Of a stretch of DNA of 64,000 nt, positions 38,470 to 48,779 are shown piece by piece. The stretch is from Closterium sp. Naga37s-1 (taxonomy: Eukaryota; Streptophyta; Zygnematophyceae; Desmidiales; Closteriaceae). The DNA lies in NCBI GenBank assembly GCA_947471745.1, contig CANJKZ010000825.1:434001-498000 (forward strand), read 5' to 3'. The notes beneath the pieces were generated by a model. That model was not told the DNA's origin. It saw only the letters and a program-made list of their open reading frames with translations, and ran no database searches. How positions within the stretch are numbered: the first letter of the stretch is position 1; every line of letters starts with the position of its first letter. A program made the translations under genes and the position numbers.

Positions 38470-39003
38470 GGTCGAAGCTGAAGCAGCTGTCCCGAATTCT
38501 GCTACTTTTCCCTCTCCTTCCTTCGAAGAAAGATGTTAACTTCAAGAACACGTAAAACGTTCTTAGAAAGACGGAAACAAAACGAATAGGAAACGTGTCC
38601 CAATGCGAAACCGTCAACGGAGGTGAATCAAGGAACCTCTGGTGTTGTTGGAACGATGGATCAGATGTTGACGGACCTCGGGATTTTCAGGTGAAAGATG
38701 GTGATGAAAACGGAGTTATCATGTGCTTAAAGCGACGGGCAACTTTTGGCAGTGTTGGGTTCAGAAGTTTTTTTTTTTAACCAGGCTTGCCAGCGCGAAA
38801 GTGCTGGCTGGCGAAAACCAGGATTTCGTTTTGTTGGCGAAAACCCTAAGTGATGGGGATGAGAGGGATGATGGTGGTGGTGGCGAGATACCGCGCTAGA
38901 AGCTAACCCGATACGTGTCGAAAGGTATCTGGTCAGCTGCCAGGCTGATTGTACAGATGACATCATAGTTCAATCATACCTTCCATATATATCTGGTACT
39001 GTA
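38470..39003. promoter_or_regulatory. 5' flank of the RBBP6-like gene
   Basis: Contains the promoter side of the - strand gene. No ORF of interest. The region ends in the TA target duplication of the neighbouring transposon. Confidence 0.5.
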
Positions 39004-39542
39004 TTACCCCGGACATACCACCCTAGGGTGCTATGATAACTACACAAAAAAAGGGGGGGGGGGTCTTGTCATCGGAAAAAGCTACATTGCACCCGGGTCG
39101 TTACATAATGTATATTTTTTTTAGAGCACAAAAGGTTGAGAACAAAATGTACATGTTTGACGCGGTGGTAGATTGTTGGTTGGGTGCGCAAAACCGAGGA
39201 CTGGGCGATAACGTTAGTCTCGTGGGTTAGCTGCCACATTGCAAGCTCCAACAAGGCCCACAGTCAGGCCCTGATTGGAAAGAAAACACACCCCCTCGTC
39301 GCTCGACGAGGATTCATGCAGTCACAAAGGCGGAGCGCCCGCAACAGCCTCAGCTGCCTCGCTGAGGCGGTCACGTCCTTGTACTGAGAAGGAGTTCATC
39401 CTTCTTTCTGTGCAGCAGCTCCATTCCACGAACTCGAGCAATGCTCGGCAGAGTGTGCTAACACCAACTGCCTCCTCGATCCCTTTCCTAGCATAAATTC
39501 AGGGATTCCATGGCCTGTGACACCAACGTTCACTAGGCTTAG

Positions 39543-40708
39543 ATGGCTACCTCTCCAGACTCCAGTAGCACAGTGGTTAGGCGGCAACGGCCTTCCGTCA
39601 CCCAGTCACCCGCTGCCGCGGGCACACGGCGTTCGCCCCGGCCCGTCCTGCTGCAGCCGTCACCCCCCGTGAGTCGCGCCACCAACGATGAACCGAGCAG
39701 CAGCGCGACCCGTCCTATGCCGGCGCTGCCGAAGGTGAAGATTCCTTCCTTCCCGGAACAAACACACCCCCAGGGACCTCCGAAGCGCAACGCGGATGCC
39801 GACGCTCCTTCCCCACGTCATCGCATGACGAAACGTGTTCGTCATGCGTACACCGCCAAGGAGAAGCTCCACTGGCTGAAACTGCAGGAATCGCAGCCGG
39901 ACCTGTCAAATCGAGCTTTGGCCAAGCTGGCGAAGGTGCAGCCCTGCCAGATCCGCGAGTGGAAGCGGATGAAGGAGCGTCTGGAGGTCGCCTCTGGATG
40001 CCGCCGTCGCCTCATGGGAGCTGGGCGCCGCGCGAAGTACCCGTTCATGGAACGAGCCGTGTATCGGCAGTTTCTTAAGCACCGCGCTAAGGGACTCGCG
40101 TCACCGCTATGGCACTTGGTTTGAAGACATCGGGATCAACACGAGGACGCGTGCAGGTGAGATGGTCCCTTGCTTTCCGATCGTGTTGTTGTGCATGCGT
40201 GCCTGTGTATTTCATCAAACAACTCGGTGCGTGCCTTGCCCATCCCTCAGGCAATCTGCAAAAGCCTCCCGCGGAGACGGTTCTGAAGTGGATCGACGAG
40301 TCCTGGCAGGAGGTCCCAGAGGAGCTGATCAGGAAGTCCTTTGTCACCTGCGGGATTTCCACCAAGCTCGACGGCAGCGAAGACCACCTCGTCCTCGCAC
40401 ACCTGCGGGACAAGGGTGAGGTGGAAGTGCTGGAGGATGTGAACGAGATGGTTGAAGACGAGGTCATCCCCAACCCCTACTTCGAGGAGGCCCGCGTGCC
40501 GGCCGAGGTGCTGCAGGCGGACGACGACGCCATGCATGTGGAGCAGGACGAAGAGGATGCGGATGCGGAAGACGGAGATGGGGAAGGGTACGGGGCTGGA
40601 GAAGATGGGGATGCAGATGAGTGGAGCGAGGCCGGCTCTGACTGGTGGCTCCCCGACCGCTTTGACGGAGAGGAGGTTGAGGAATGGAATGCTGGGGACG
40701 AGGAGTAG
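39543..40708 (+). pseudogene. pogo-like transposase remnant, catalytic core deleted
   Basis: The first part (39543 on) has a basic helix-turn-helix region (TAKEKLHWLKLQESQPDLSN to QIREWKRMKERL) typical of CENP-B/pogo DNA-binding domains. A frameshift between about 40030 and 40105 moves into RYGTWFEDIGINTRTRAG. Then a GT-AG intron (40157-40250) in phase leads to 40251-40708, whose start (ETVLKWIDESWQEVPEELI, SFVTCGIS, DGSEDHLVL) matches the end of pogo DDE proteins and runs into a long acidic tail. Between the two parts the DDE/D catalytic region is missing. An unspliced frame also runs 40109-40708. Expression as a DNA-binding protein cannot be excluded. Confidence 0.72.
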
Positions 40709-40896
40709 GAGGAAGGGCTTCTTCTGTGTAGGTAGATAGCATTCTGTCTGAATGGTAGTAGGCCCCATCTGAATGAAGAAAGGACTGTGTGATGGGAGTG
40801 ATATCGCTGTATAGCGTCAGACGTAGCTTGTTTGTGCTGATGTTAACATGTAGATGGTTAATCATTGGAAACCCAGTGCTATTTAGGCAAAAACTG

Positions 40897-41034
40897 CAAT
40901 ATGAAATTTTTTGAAAGTGTGTAACACTTTCTAAAAATGCGTATTGTGAAAGCGCAACTGTCTGTATCGCAGCAAGGCAACGGCGAATTACAATTCGCCG
41001 AGTACATAACGAGGGTTGGAGGCCATTTGGCCTC
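40897..41034. repeat. Direct repeat, left copy (other copy 42687-42813)
   Basis: Starts CAATATGAAATTTTTTGAAA and ends GGAGGCCATTTGGCC. The two copies are almost identical apart from a roughly 10-bp difference after ATTGTGAAAG. Each begins with a hairpin-forming GAAAGTGTGTAACACTTTC. Confidence 0.92.
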
Positions 41035-41359
41035 CACCCACGTCTTCATTTGGAACTTGCAGTTCCACTCCACTCTCGTCCAACTACTCAGGTGACATTT
41101 CTCTCTCGATTTCTGTTGACACTAGAACCTCGCATAGTAGGCACTAATTTCTGATAAGTTGTTTTTAGTTATTTATCACGTTTAAGCCACGCGATTTCAC
41201 GTCGACGGCGAGAGTTGCGACTACACCCGCGGGCAAGAAATCGGCGCCAAACCCGCATCAAATGAGGGCGCGACCCAGGGCGAACCCGCCACTAGCGAGC
41301 CTAAGGCGAACTCGCCCCTGGCGCACCTGGCGGCACCATCGTCAGTCGCGCGACTGACG

Positions 41360-41575
41360 CAAGCGTCAGACTCGCTGCTGACGCAATCGTCATGGGCTCG
41401 AGCGACTGACGCAACCACCAGGGGCGCGGCTGACGCAATCGCCAGGGCGCGACTGACGCGATCGCCAGGGCGCGACTGACGCAATCGCCAGTGGCGCTAC
41501 TGATGCAATCGCCAGTGGCACTACTGACGCAATCGCCAGTGGCGCTACTGACGCAATCGCCAGAGACCCGCTTGT
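41360..41575. repeat. Imperfect 23-27-bp tandem repeat (CTGACGCAATCGCCAG)
   Basis: About eight units built on CTGACGCAATCGCCAG with 7-11 variable bases, inside the transposon. Confidence 0.85.
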
Positions 41576-41840
41576 GATCCTGCATCAACTGGTTCGACAC
41601 CAGCATTGCCACGCAACTAACTCTTTCTACCATCTCAAGCTAACTTGGTTTTTGTTGCAATTTGGATTCTCTTCCCGTTCATTCGATAAATCTTTTATTC
41701 AATAATTCCTCAGCCTTCAAATTTTCATGGTGCAAGGCATAATTATTGGCAGGAGGCCAAGCATAACAATTTGGGGCAACGACGGCTACATCAACTCTTG
41801 GTGCACCCGCGCATGGTCCTTCACTTGAGGAAGGGGGCCG

Positions 41841-42260
41841 AGGGTCCCGTGCTGGCCAGAGGGCCGTTCCCCAAGGGGGGAAGGGGACCGAGGGTCCCGT
41901 GCTGGCCAGAGGGCCGTTCCCCAAGGGGGGAAGGGGACCGAGGGTCCCGTGCTGGCCAGAGGGCCGTTCCCCAAGGAGGGAAGGGGACCGAGGGTCCCGT
42001 GCTGGCCAGAGGGCCGTTCCCCAAGGGGGGAAGGGGACCGAGGGTCCTGTGCTGGCCAGAGGGCCGTTCCCCAAGGGGGGAAGGGGACCGAGGGTCCCGT
42101 GCTGGCCAGAGGGCCGTTCCCCAAGGGGGGAAGGGGACCGAGGGTCCCGTGCTGGCCAGAGGGCCGTTCCCCAAGGGGGGAAGGGGACCGAGGGTCCCGT
42201 GCTGGCCAGAGGGCCGTTCTCCAAGGGGGGAAGGGGACCGAGGGTCCCGTGCTGGCCAGG
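41841..42260. repeat. 50-bp minisatellite, eight full units
   Basis: Units start at 41841, 41891, 41941, 41991, 42041, 42091, 42141 and 42191, with a partial unit at 42241. They begin AGGGTCCCGTGCTGGCCAGA and end GGAAGGGGACCG. Only single-base variants are seen. Long ORFs on both strands come from the repeat. Confidence 0.97.
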
Positions 42261-42686
42261 GGCCAGAGGGCCCATCGTCGCCCTATGGAAGGTGGACAGT
42301 TCAGGTTGATATGGTTACAACATACGGCACATTGTTGTGGAGGTGTATCATATGGATATAGATTGCATAATGTATATTGCCATATCATGTAAAACAGAAA
42401 ATTTGTCATAAATATCCCCTTTCATATGAGCCAACGACGCCAACAACTACGAGCAGGGACGCCCATATTAAGAGAACAAGCAACTTCGCACGAACAACGG
42501 TCCTAATCCTTTCAATATGGCACCAAGTTGGTGCCACCAACGCAACGCCACCTCTCTGCACTTCGACAACTTCGTCAGACGCAGCCGCACTCAACAAGTC
42601 TCCAACGGCCCCAACTGCACATGTCTCAGAAGACCCAATTGTAATGAAGCACGATGCCTTTGCAAGAACAGAAAGCAAGCTTTCTC

Positions 42687-42813
42687 AATATGAAATTTTT
42701 TGAAAGTGTGTAACACTTTCTAAAAATGCGTATTGTGAAAGTCTGTATCGCAGCAAGGCAACGGCGAATTACAATTCGCCGAGTACATAACGAGGGTTGG
42801 AGGCCATTTGGCC
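42687..42813. repeat. Direct repeat, right copy (see 40897-41034)
   Basis: Bounded by two copies of a 50-bp segment containing GCACGATGCCTTTGCAAGAA (about 42638-42687 and 42836-42887), so it seems to have been inserted between them. Confidence 0.9.
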
Positions 42814-42887
42814 GAGAATGTTGTAATTACTGCAATTGTAATGAAGCACGATGCCTTTGCAAGAACAGAAAGCAAGCTTTCTCAATA

Positions 42888-43035
42888 TTACCCGTACATA
42901 ACACCCCCCCCCCCGGGTGCTATACCGGATCGCCCCAAAAGGGGGGTATAGTAGAAATGAGGCCCGCTATAGCACCCCCCCCGCACAAGCCACCCGGGGG
43001 GTGCTCTATTTCGGCGGGTGGTATGTCCCGGGTAA
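42888..43035. mobile_element. MITE-like 148-bp unit sharing the transposon's right end
   Basis: Left end TTACCCGTACATAACACCC resembles the terminal repeat of the 4-kb element, and the right end is that element's own terminus. TA dinucleotides flank both sides (42886-42887 and 43036-43037). The interior is C- and G-run rich with no ORF. Confidence 0.6.
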
Positions 43036-43362
43036 TATGGTAGTCCTGTTATGTAAGCACTTTCTTCTGACAGCGTGACTATGAAACTTGTCTGCGCTAT
43101 ATCAAGCTAGCTGTTACATTAATCTAAATCAAGATTCAATGCTGAACCCATAAGCATAATCCAACCACAGGCTTGACGTGAAACGGTTAATTCCACTAAG
43201 AGTTTGTCTCTAACATGATCATGCCGAAAAGCCCGAATGCTACGGTATCAATATCACACTACAAGCAACACTAGACCACAGACACTGCGCAGGTGGACAG
43301 CCGGACACACAGGAAAGCACTCCTTACAAGGTTCCATACAAAAAACTCTCAGATCACAAGTG

Positions 43363-46300
43363 CTAGTCATCGAAATCCCAACCATCTTCATCCTCCTCCC
43401 CTCCACCACTCTTCCCTTTAACAACCACCAATTTGCTCGTCGTTTGCTTTTTCTTAACTGCTGTTACTGAAGACCCACTCTTACCAGCACTCCCAATTGC
43501 CTTCCCTCCTCTCACTCCTTTCTTGCTTCCAGAAGAGCTGCTTCCCCCGAAACCAAGCGATGACCCAAGCTCTCCCCATCCAATATCCTCCTCCTCCTCC
43601 TCCTCCTCCTCCTCATCCACCCATCCTGTCCGTACCGGTTTCTTGCTCATGGCACTGCCGCTGGTAACACCACTGCTGCTGATGCTGGTAACTGCACTGG
43701 TAACACCATTGCCAGCACCAATCACAGATGCAGCAGCAGCAGGAAGAGAAGCAGCAGCGAGAGGAGCAGCAACAGAGGCAGAGGACAGAGCAGCAGCAGT
43801 AGGAGAAACAGAGATGACAGCCGGTTTGAGAAACAACGGCTTGCCACTGCTGCTATTGCCGCCACCGCCACCACCAGCAGCACCGAAGGGAGACTTAGAC
43901 CCTCCTCCCAGCTTTAAGGAACTACTAGTAGGTGACCGAACCTCTACCTCCATTGCACCCCTCCCCACTCCTCCCACTCCTCCGCCTCCCTTCTCCCTCC
44001 CCACTCTCTCCCAATCATCCCCATCCCCGTCCTCCTCGTCCCAATCCCACTGTTCTTCCGAGCCCATATTCCCACCCACACCGCCCCCCTTGCTTCCAAA
44101 CCCACTGCCTGTATCCCCATCCGCCCCAGCAACGCTCTCATACATAGGGCCTTCCCCATGCCTCGCCCCGCCCCTGCAGCAGCAGAAGCACACTATGAGT
44201 ACTACAAGGGAACCCAGAATTGCCAGGGTAAATGCCCCTAGCACGAGGTACACTGCGAAAGTTTCCGCGTTTGCCGCGCCGACAAAGGGGTAGATGGTTG
44301 TCCTAGTGGAGAGAATCAAGGGCTTTAAGAGTTGGATGAGAGCTCGTTTGATAGACAGCAAAATAGTGGCACTGGCGCTGCTGCTGCTGCTGCTGGGGGG
44401 CGGAGTGGTGGTTTCAGGTGTGGTAACCTGGTTACCAGACGAGGGGGCTTGGTCGGTTTCCCCAGAGAAAGTACCCTTGCTGCTGCTATCGCTCTTCCCA
44501 CCACCAGTGTCAGCGCCAGCACCACCAGCACCACCAGCAGCACCAGCACCACCAGCAGCACCAGCACCACCAGCACCACCACCCCTATCTGCACGAAACG
44601 CACCCTCTCCCCCTACCTCTCCCCCCGCCCCCTCCGCCTCCCCCTCGCCCGCCCTTCCCCCGCGCTGCCCCTCCGCCCATGGTTGCTCATCCACTGTCGC
44701 TGCTCCCTCCTCTTCCGCCCCCCCTTCCGCTCCCCCTTCGGCGCCCCCCTCCCCACCTCCCTCCTCACCCCCTTCCACGCCCAACCCCCCAGCACCCTCC
44801 CTACCAATGCCCCCAGCACCATCCCCGCCCCTCTCCCCTCCAATCCCTCCACCTCTCGCCCCCGCGCCCTTTCCAGGGATCCCCCCAACCCCTTCCCCAA
44901 GCCCATCCCCTTCATCCCCCAATGCTGCTTGCTCTATAGGCTCCCCTACCGCCTTGTTCTCCCCCTCCGCGTCTAAACCCCCTCCCCCTTTGCCTTTCCC
45001 CTTCCCCAGCCCCTGCGCCAGCCCCTCCCCTTCCCCTTCCCCTTCCGCCTCCCCCCTCGACTCCGCGTCTCTTTCTGCTGCTGTCTTGCGCGTGCTTCCC
45101 CCCCCACTGCCTGTCAACCCGCCTCCTGCTCCCCCTTCCCCTCCTGCCCCAGTTTTCCCAATACCCACTTTCCCCGCACCTTCCTCCCCCTCCTCCGCCT
45201 CTTCCCCTACCACTCCCGCCCCCTTCCCAGTGGCCTCGCCTTTCATCGCCCCTTCCCCAGCCACATCCCCCTTCCGCTTCTTCCCCCCAACCTCCGCCTC
45301 CTCCCCAGCTTCCTCCGGATCCTCCCCCAACTCGTCTTCTCCCTCGCTGCCCGGACCACCCACACCGCTTTTCTTCTTATTGACGGTTTTCCTCGGCGGA
45401 TCTATTCCCCCTTCTGCAATTTCCTCCGCTTCCGCCGCGTCCCCTGCTTCTTCCGCCAACCCCGCGTCGGCGGGGCCTTCCCCGCCCCTTCCGGGGGGAA
45501 GCTCCGCGGGGGGGATCTCCGCGTCGTCTTCCGCCTCTTCCGCGTCAATGGGGCTCCGCGCGAGAGATCTGATTGGCCAGTGCTGACTCAGCTCGAGCTG
45601 GACATTCGCGAGAGATCTGATTGGATGCGAGGAGGATTCGCGAAGATCTGATTCGTCCAGTGATTCTGATTCGGTTTTCAGTGGGGTTGACCTAGAACGT
45701 GGATCGAGATCGGGATTGCCGAGACTAGCCTTGGGATTGCCGAGACGACCCTGAGGGACAGAGGGATTTGTGGGGATTGGGGAAATTACGAAGGAAAGAT
45801 TGTAAAAAAAAAGCGGGATAAGGATGTCAGCCTTGGGAGTGCCGAAGCTGGCCTTGGGATTGCCGGATCAGGAAGGTGAGACGACAGAAGAAAAAAATGG
45901 ACTGGAACAGAGGGATGACGGACGAACGAAGGACGTCGGCCTTGGGATTGTCGAGACTAGCGGATGAGACGAGACAAGGAAAACGGACTGGGAGCAGAGG
46001 GGACGAATGAACGAAGGATATCAGCCTTTGGATTGCAGCGATCAGAAACGGTGGGGCGACACAAGGGGAAATGGACTAAGAAATGAAATCGGAACACCGG
46101 AAGCAGGCTTTCAAGATCAATGGGAGGGATAAACTTATTAGTGAAATGTCAAATTAATAAGGGAGAGGCGGGAGGAGGTGGAGGGGAATAGCAGCTATAG
46201 TGCAACTGATCAGTGCTAGCTGTGTCGACCAATTAAGTATTAAGTAGCTCTAAATTGCTCTTAACATGCTTGATCCATACTAAGCAGTACTTAAATCAGC

Positions 46301-46557
46301 AGGTGATGCGGCATCAGTGTAGCTTAGATTGAGCGGGTTTCACGCGAGAACACTATGGAAGGGTAAGGTGGTTCCACCTGTGATGATCGCAAGTTCGTGG
46401 AAGCTTCATCGAGAAGCGTATCCGTAAGACTAGGAGTGGGGCGAGTGGCAGCGAGCGGCGTCAGCGTCGCGACGACGACGACGACGAGGAACAACGCGAC
46501 GAATGGGATGCCGTGCCGCGACCAACGGAACGTCGCCATTCGTTCTTTTGCAGCCAT
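43363..46557 (-). CDS. Unrecognised type I membrane protein with signal peptide and long acidic/Gly-rich lumenal region
   Basis: Two exons: 46378-46557 and 43363-45750, joined in phase 0, giving 855 residues. Exon 1 encodes a signal peptide: after MAAKERMATFRWSRHG comes the hydrophobic run IPFVALFLVVVVVATLTPLA. Exon 2 opens with Ser/Arg/Asp-rich sequence, then about 330 residues dominated by Gly, Glu and Ala. A single membrane segment at about 559-584 (VYLVLGAFTLAILGSLVVLI, then CFCCC) follows. The cytosolic tail of about 270 residues has Ser/Ala/Gly stretches, an Asp/Glu run and the C-terminus EDEDGWDFDD. I know no family for it. A cell-surface or cell-wall role would be guesswork. An alternative start at the second Met (46539) would give a cleaner signal peptide. 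Intron copies of GGCAATCCCAAGGC (45720-45960) resemble the start of exon 2. Confidence 0.75.
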
Positions 46558-46645
46558 TGCTGCTGATTGCGCAATTCCAAACAAGACATTGAAGTTACAA
46601 CCAATTATTAAAAAAATTTAATATTTTATTTCCATAACTAAACAA

Positions 46646-46727
46646 GAGCATTTGGCCGAGTGGTTAAGGCGTGTGCCTGCTAAGTACATGGGCTTTGCCC
46701 GCGAGAGTTCGAATCTCTCAGTGCTCG
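46646..46727 (+). tRNA. trnS-GCU: tRNA-Ser (anticodon GCU)
   Basis: 82 bp. The acceptor stem GAGCATT pairs with AGTGCTC, including one G-U pair, with discriminator G. The D-arm is GGCCGAGTGGTTAAGGC. The anticodon loop CTGCTAA gives GCU, which reads AGC and AGU. The long variable arm (TGGGCTTTGCCC) is typical of tRNA-Ser, and the T-arm is GAGAG TTCGAAT CTCTC. No intron and no encoded CCA, as expected for a nuclear gene. Confidence 0.97.
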
Positions 46728-46732
46728 GGGCG

Positions 46733-46738
46733 TTTTTT
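46733..46738 (+). terminator. RNA polymerase III terminator of tRNA-Ser
   Basis: Six T residues begin 6 bp after the tRNA 3' end. Confidence 0.85.
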
Positions 46739-46739
46739 C

Positions 46740-47515
46740 TCACATAACGTAGGTCCTCTTCCAGTTCTTCAAGCTATAACAATTTCCTAGTTTTGCTGTT
46801 GCAAAAATGTCATGGAATATTTTTTACCTCACATCGCTGCACTCTCGTTCTATTGTTCCACAAGTGTCATGGCTGACTTTTGACCGCACATTGCTGCACT
46901 CGCGAGATGGTTATTGTTGCACGCCACTGCATCTGTATGAACATTTTACATATCAAGCACGGCAGAATTCGTTATGCACCTCGTGTATCAGTCTACAGAT
47001 GGATCAGATCATACAGAGACAGCCTCCACCAGCCTCCAGAAAAGGGGCCTGGGAACACATCCAGAACAGACAACACATCCAGAGCACATAACACATTCAG
47101 AACACATGACACATTCAGAACACACGACACATTCAGAACACACGACACATTCAGAACACATAACACATTCAGAACACACGACACATTCAGAACACACAAC
47201 ACATTCAGATCCAGCCTCACTCCCCTGCCTTGCTCCCCCTCTACCTTGGGGTTGTCACAGCTGCTCTGTTCTCCTGAACCCTCACTCAATCACCCTGGGG
47301 TTTCTTTTCAGACCCCTTTCTCCTCGCCCTCTCACTTCACTTAACCTGTGGGAACTAGTCCCCCCTTTGTCCTCGCCCTCTCACATTACACCTGGGGGAT
47401 TCAGGCCCCCATCATTGTCCCTCACTCAACTCACCCTGGCTTTCGTTTCAGCCTCCCTATATCCTCGCCCTCTCACTCCACTTGCCCTGGGGGAGGCCCC
47501 TCTCTCAACTCTCCT
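46740..47515. repeat. Non-coding region with ACACATTCAGAACAC tandem repeat
   Basis: About eight copies of ACACATTCAGAACACA(T/C)GAC lie at 47070-47215. The rest, up to 47515, holds degenerate CTCACT/CCTGGGG repeats that grade into the following minisatellite. No gene seen. Confidence 0.8.
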
Positions 47516-48395
47516 TGGGGTTTCAGGCCCCTCTTACCAACCAAGGGGTTTCAGGCCCCACTCACCACCCAAGGGGTTTCAGGCCCCTCTCACCACCCAA
47601 GGGGTTTCAGGCCCCACTCACCACCCAAGGGGTTTCAGGCCCCACTCACCACCCAAGGGGTTTCAGGCCCCACCCACCACCCAAGGGGTTTCAACCCCCA
47701 CTCACCACCCAAGGGGTTTCAGGCCCCTCTTACCAACCAAGGGGTTTCAGGCCCCTCTTAAAAACCAAGGGGTTTCAGGCCCCTCTTACAAACCAAGGGG
47801 TTTCAGGCCCCACTCACCACCCAAGGGGTTTCAGGCCCCACTCACCACCCAAGGGGTTTCAACCGCCACTCACCACCCAAGGGGTTTCAGGCCCCACTCA
47901 CCACCCAAGGGGTTTCAACCCCCACTCACCACCCAAGGGGTTTCAGGCCCCACCCACCACCCAAGGGGTTTCAACCCCCACTCACCACCCAAGGGGTTTC
48001 AGGCCCCACCCACCACCCAAGGGGTTTCAGGCACCTCTCACCAACCAAGGGGTTTCAGGCCCCTCTTACCAACCAAGGGGTTTCAGGCCCCTCTTACCAC
48101 CCAAGGGGTTTCAGGCACCTCTCACCAACCAAGGGGTTTCAGGCCCCTCTTACCAACCAAGGGGTTTCAGGCCCCTCTTACAAACCAAGGGGTTTCAGGC
48201 CCCAGTCACCACCCAAGGGGTTTCAGGCCCCACTCACCACCCAAGGGGTTTCAGGCCCCACTCACCACCCAAGGGGTTTCAGGCCCCACTCACCACCCAA
48301 GGGGTTTCAGGCCCCACTCACCACCCAAGGGGTTTCAGGCCCCACCCACCATGCAAGGGGTTTCAGGCACCTCTCACCAACCAAGGGGTTCAAAG
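47515..48395. repeat. 28-bp minisatellite, about 31 units
   Basis: Unit AAGGGGTTTCAGGCCCCACT plus CACCACCC, with variants such as CTCTTACCAACC. Because 28 is not a multiple of three and the unit has no forward stop, all three + frames stay open and give the same 28-residue repeat. I read this as satellite DNA, not a gene. Confidence 0.95.
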
Positions 48396-48464
48396 ATCCC
48401 TCAGAGTCACACACCCAGCCCATCCCACCTTCACCTGCCAGCAGTAGGAGCAGCACAGAGCTCA

Positions 48465-48760
48465 CTTCCTCAAGGAAACAACACCCCCAGAGGCGGTGCC
48501 TTGTGGGGCGAGGTGTGGTAGTGGAAAAGCGCTTCCATCCCAAGACTCAAATCCCACCCCTGACGTAGCCAGAGCTGACGCGAACCAGAGCCGCCGGCCG
48601 GTCGGCTCTGACGGTGTCCATTAGGCCTTGAACGCCAGATCGGTTACTTGAGCACCGAGTGCCGTGCCACGCAGATTCCACCCACCACACCCGACCCCAC
48701 AAGGCACAACCCCTGAAGGTGCTGCCCCTAAGGCATTGACCTCCCTGCTTGCTCCCATGC
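48465..48760. repeat. Inverted-repeat unit with tRNA-like internal sequence
   Basis: The arm around GGTGCCTTGTGGGGCGAGGT (48497-48516) has an imperfect reverse complement around CCCACAAGGCAC (48690-48715). Inside, GTGGTAGTGGAAAAGCGC and GACTCAAATCCCACC resemble pol III A and B boxes, as in a tRNA-derived SINE. The match is weak. Confidence 0.4.
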
Positions 48761-48779
48761 TTCCCACCCACCCACCCCA

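Larger units (their letters stand above)
39004..43035 (+). mobile_element. pogo/Tigger-like (Tc1/mariner superfamily) DNA transposon, decayed
   Basis: The left end TTACCCCGGACATACCACCC (39004-39023) matches the reverse complement of the right end at 43016-43035 with one mismatch. Both ends are flanked by TA (39002-39003 and 43036-43037), the Tc1/mariner target duplication. Inside lies a gene with a CENP-B-like N-terminus and a pogo-type C-terminus, which fits the class. The rest is mostly tandem repeats and duplicated segments. A 148-bp MITE-like unit uses the same right end (42888-43035), so the 4-kb boundary is likely but not the only reading. Confidence 0.7.

Noticed and set aside
41679-42409. 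Overlapping ORFs on both strands (GPLASTGPSVPFPPWGTALW and others)
   Set aside because: All derive from the 50-bp minisatellite; frames shift freely between units.
43433-45586. + strand ORFs of 286 and 430 codons, Pro/Ser-rich
   Set aside because: Antisense of exon 2 of the membrane-protein gene, which has a signal peptide, an intron in phase and a clear membrane segment.
47515-48395. Regular 28-bp repeats reminiscent of a CRISPR array
   Set aside because: Units are directly adjacent without spacers and the genome is clearly eukaryotic.
46974-48521. 515-codon + strand ORF with GFQAPLTTQGVSGP repeats
   Set aside because: Produced by a 28-bp satellite that is open in every forward frame; the flanks have no gene features.
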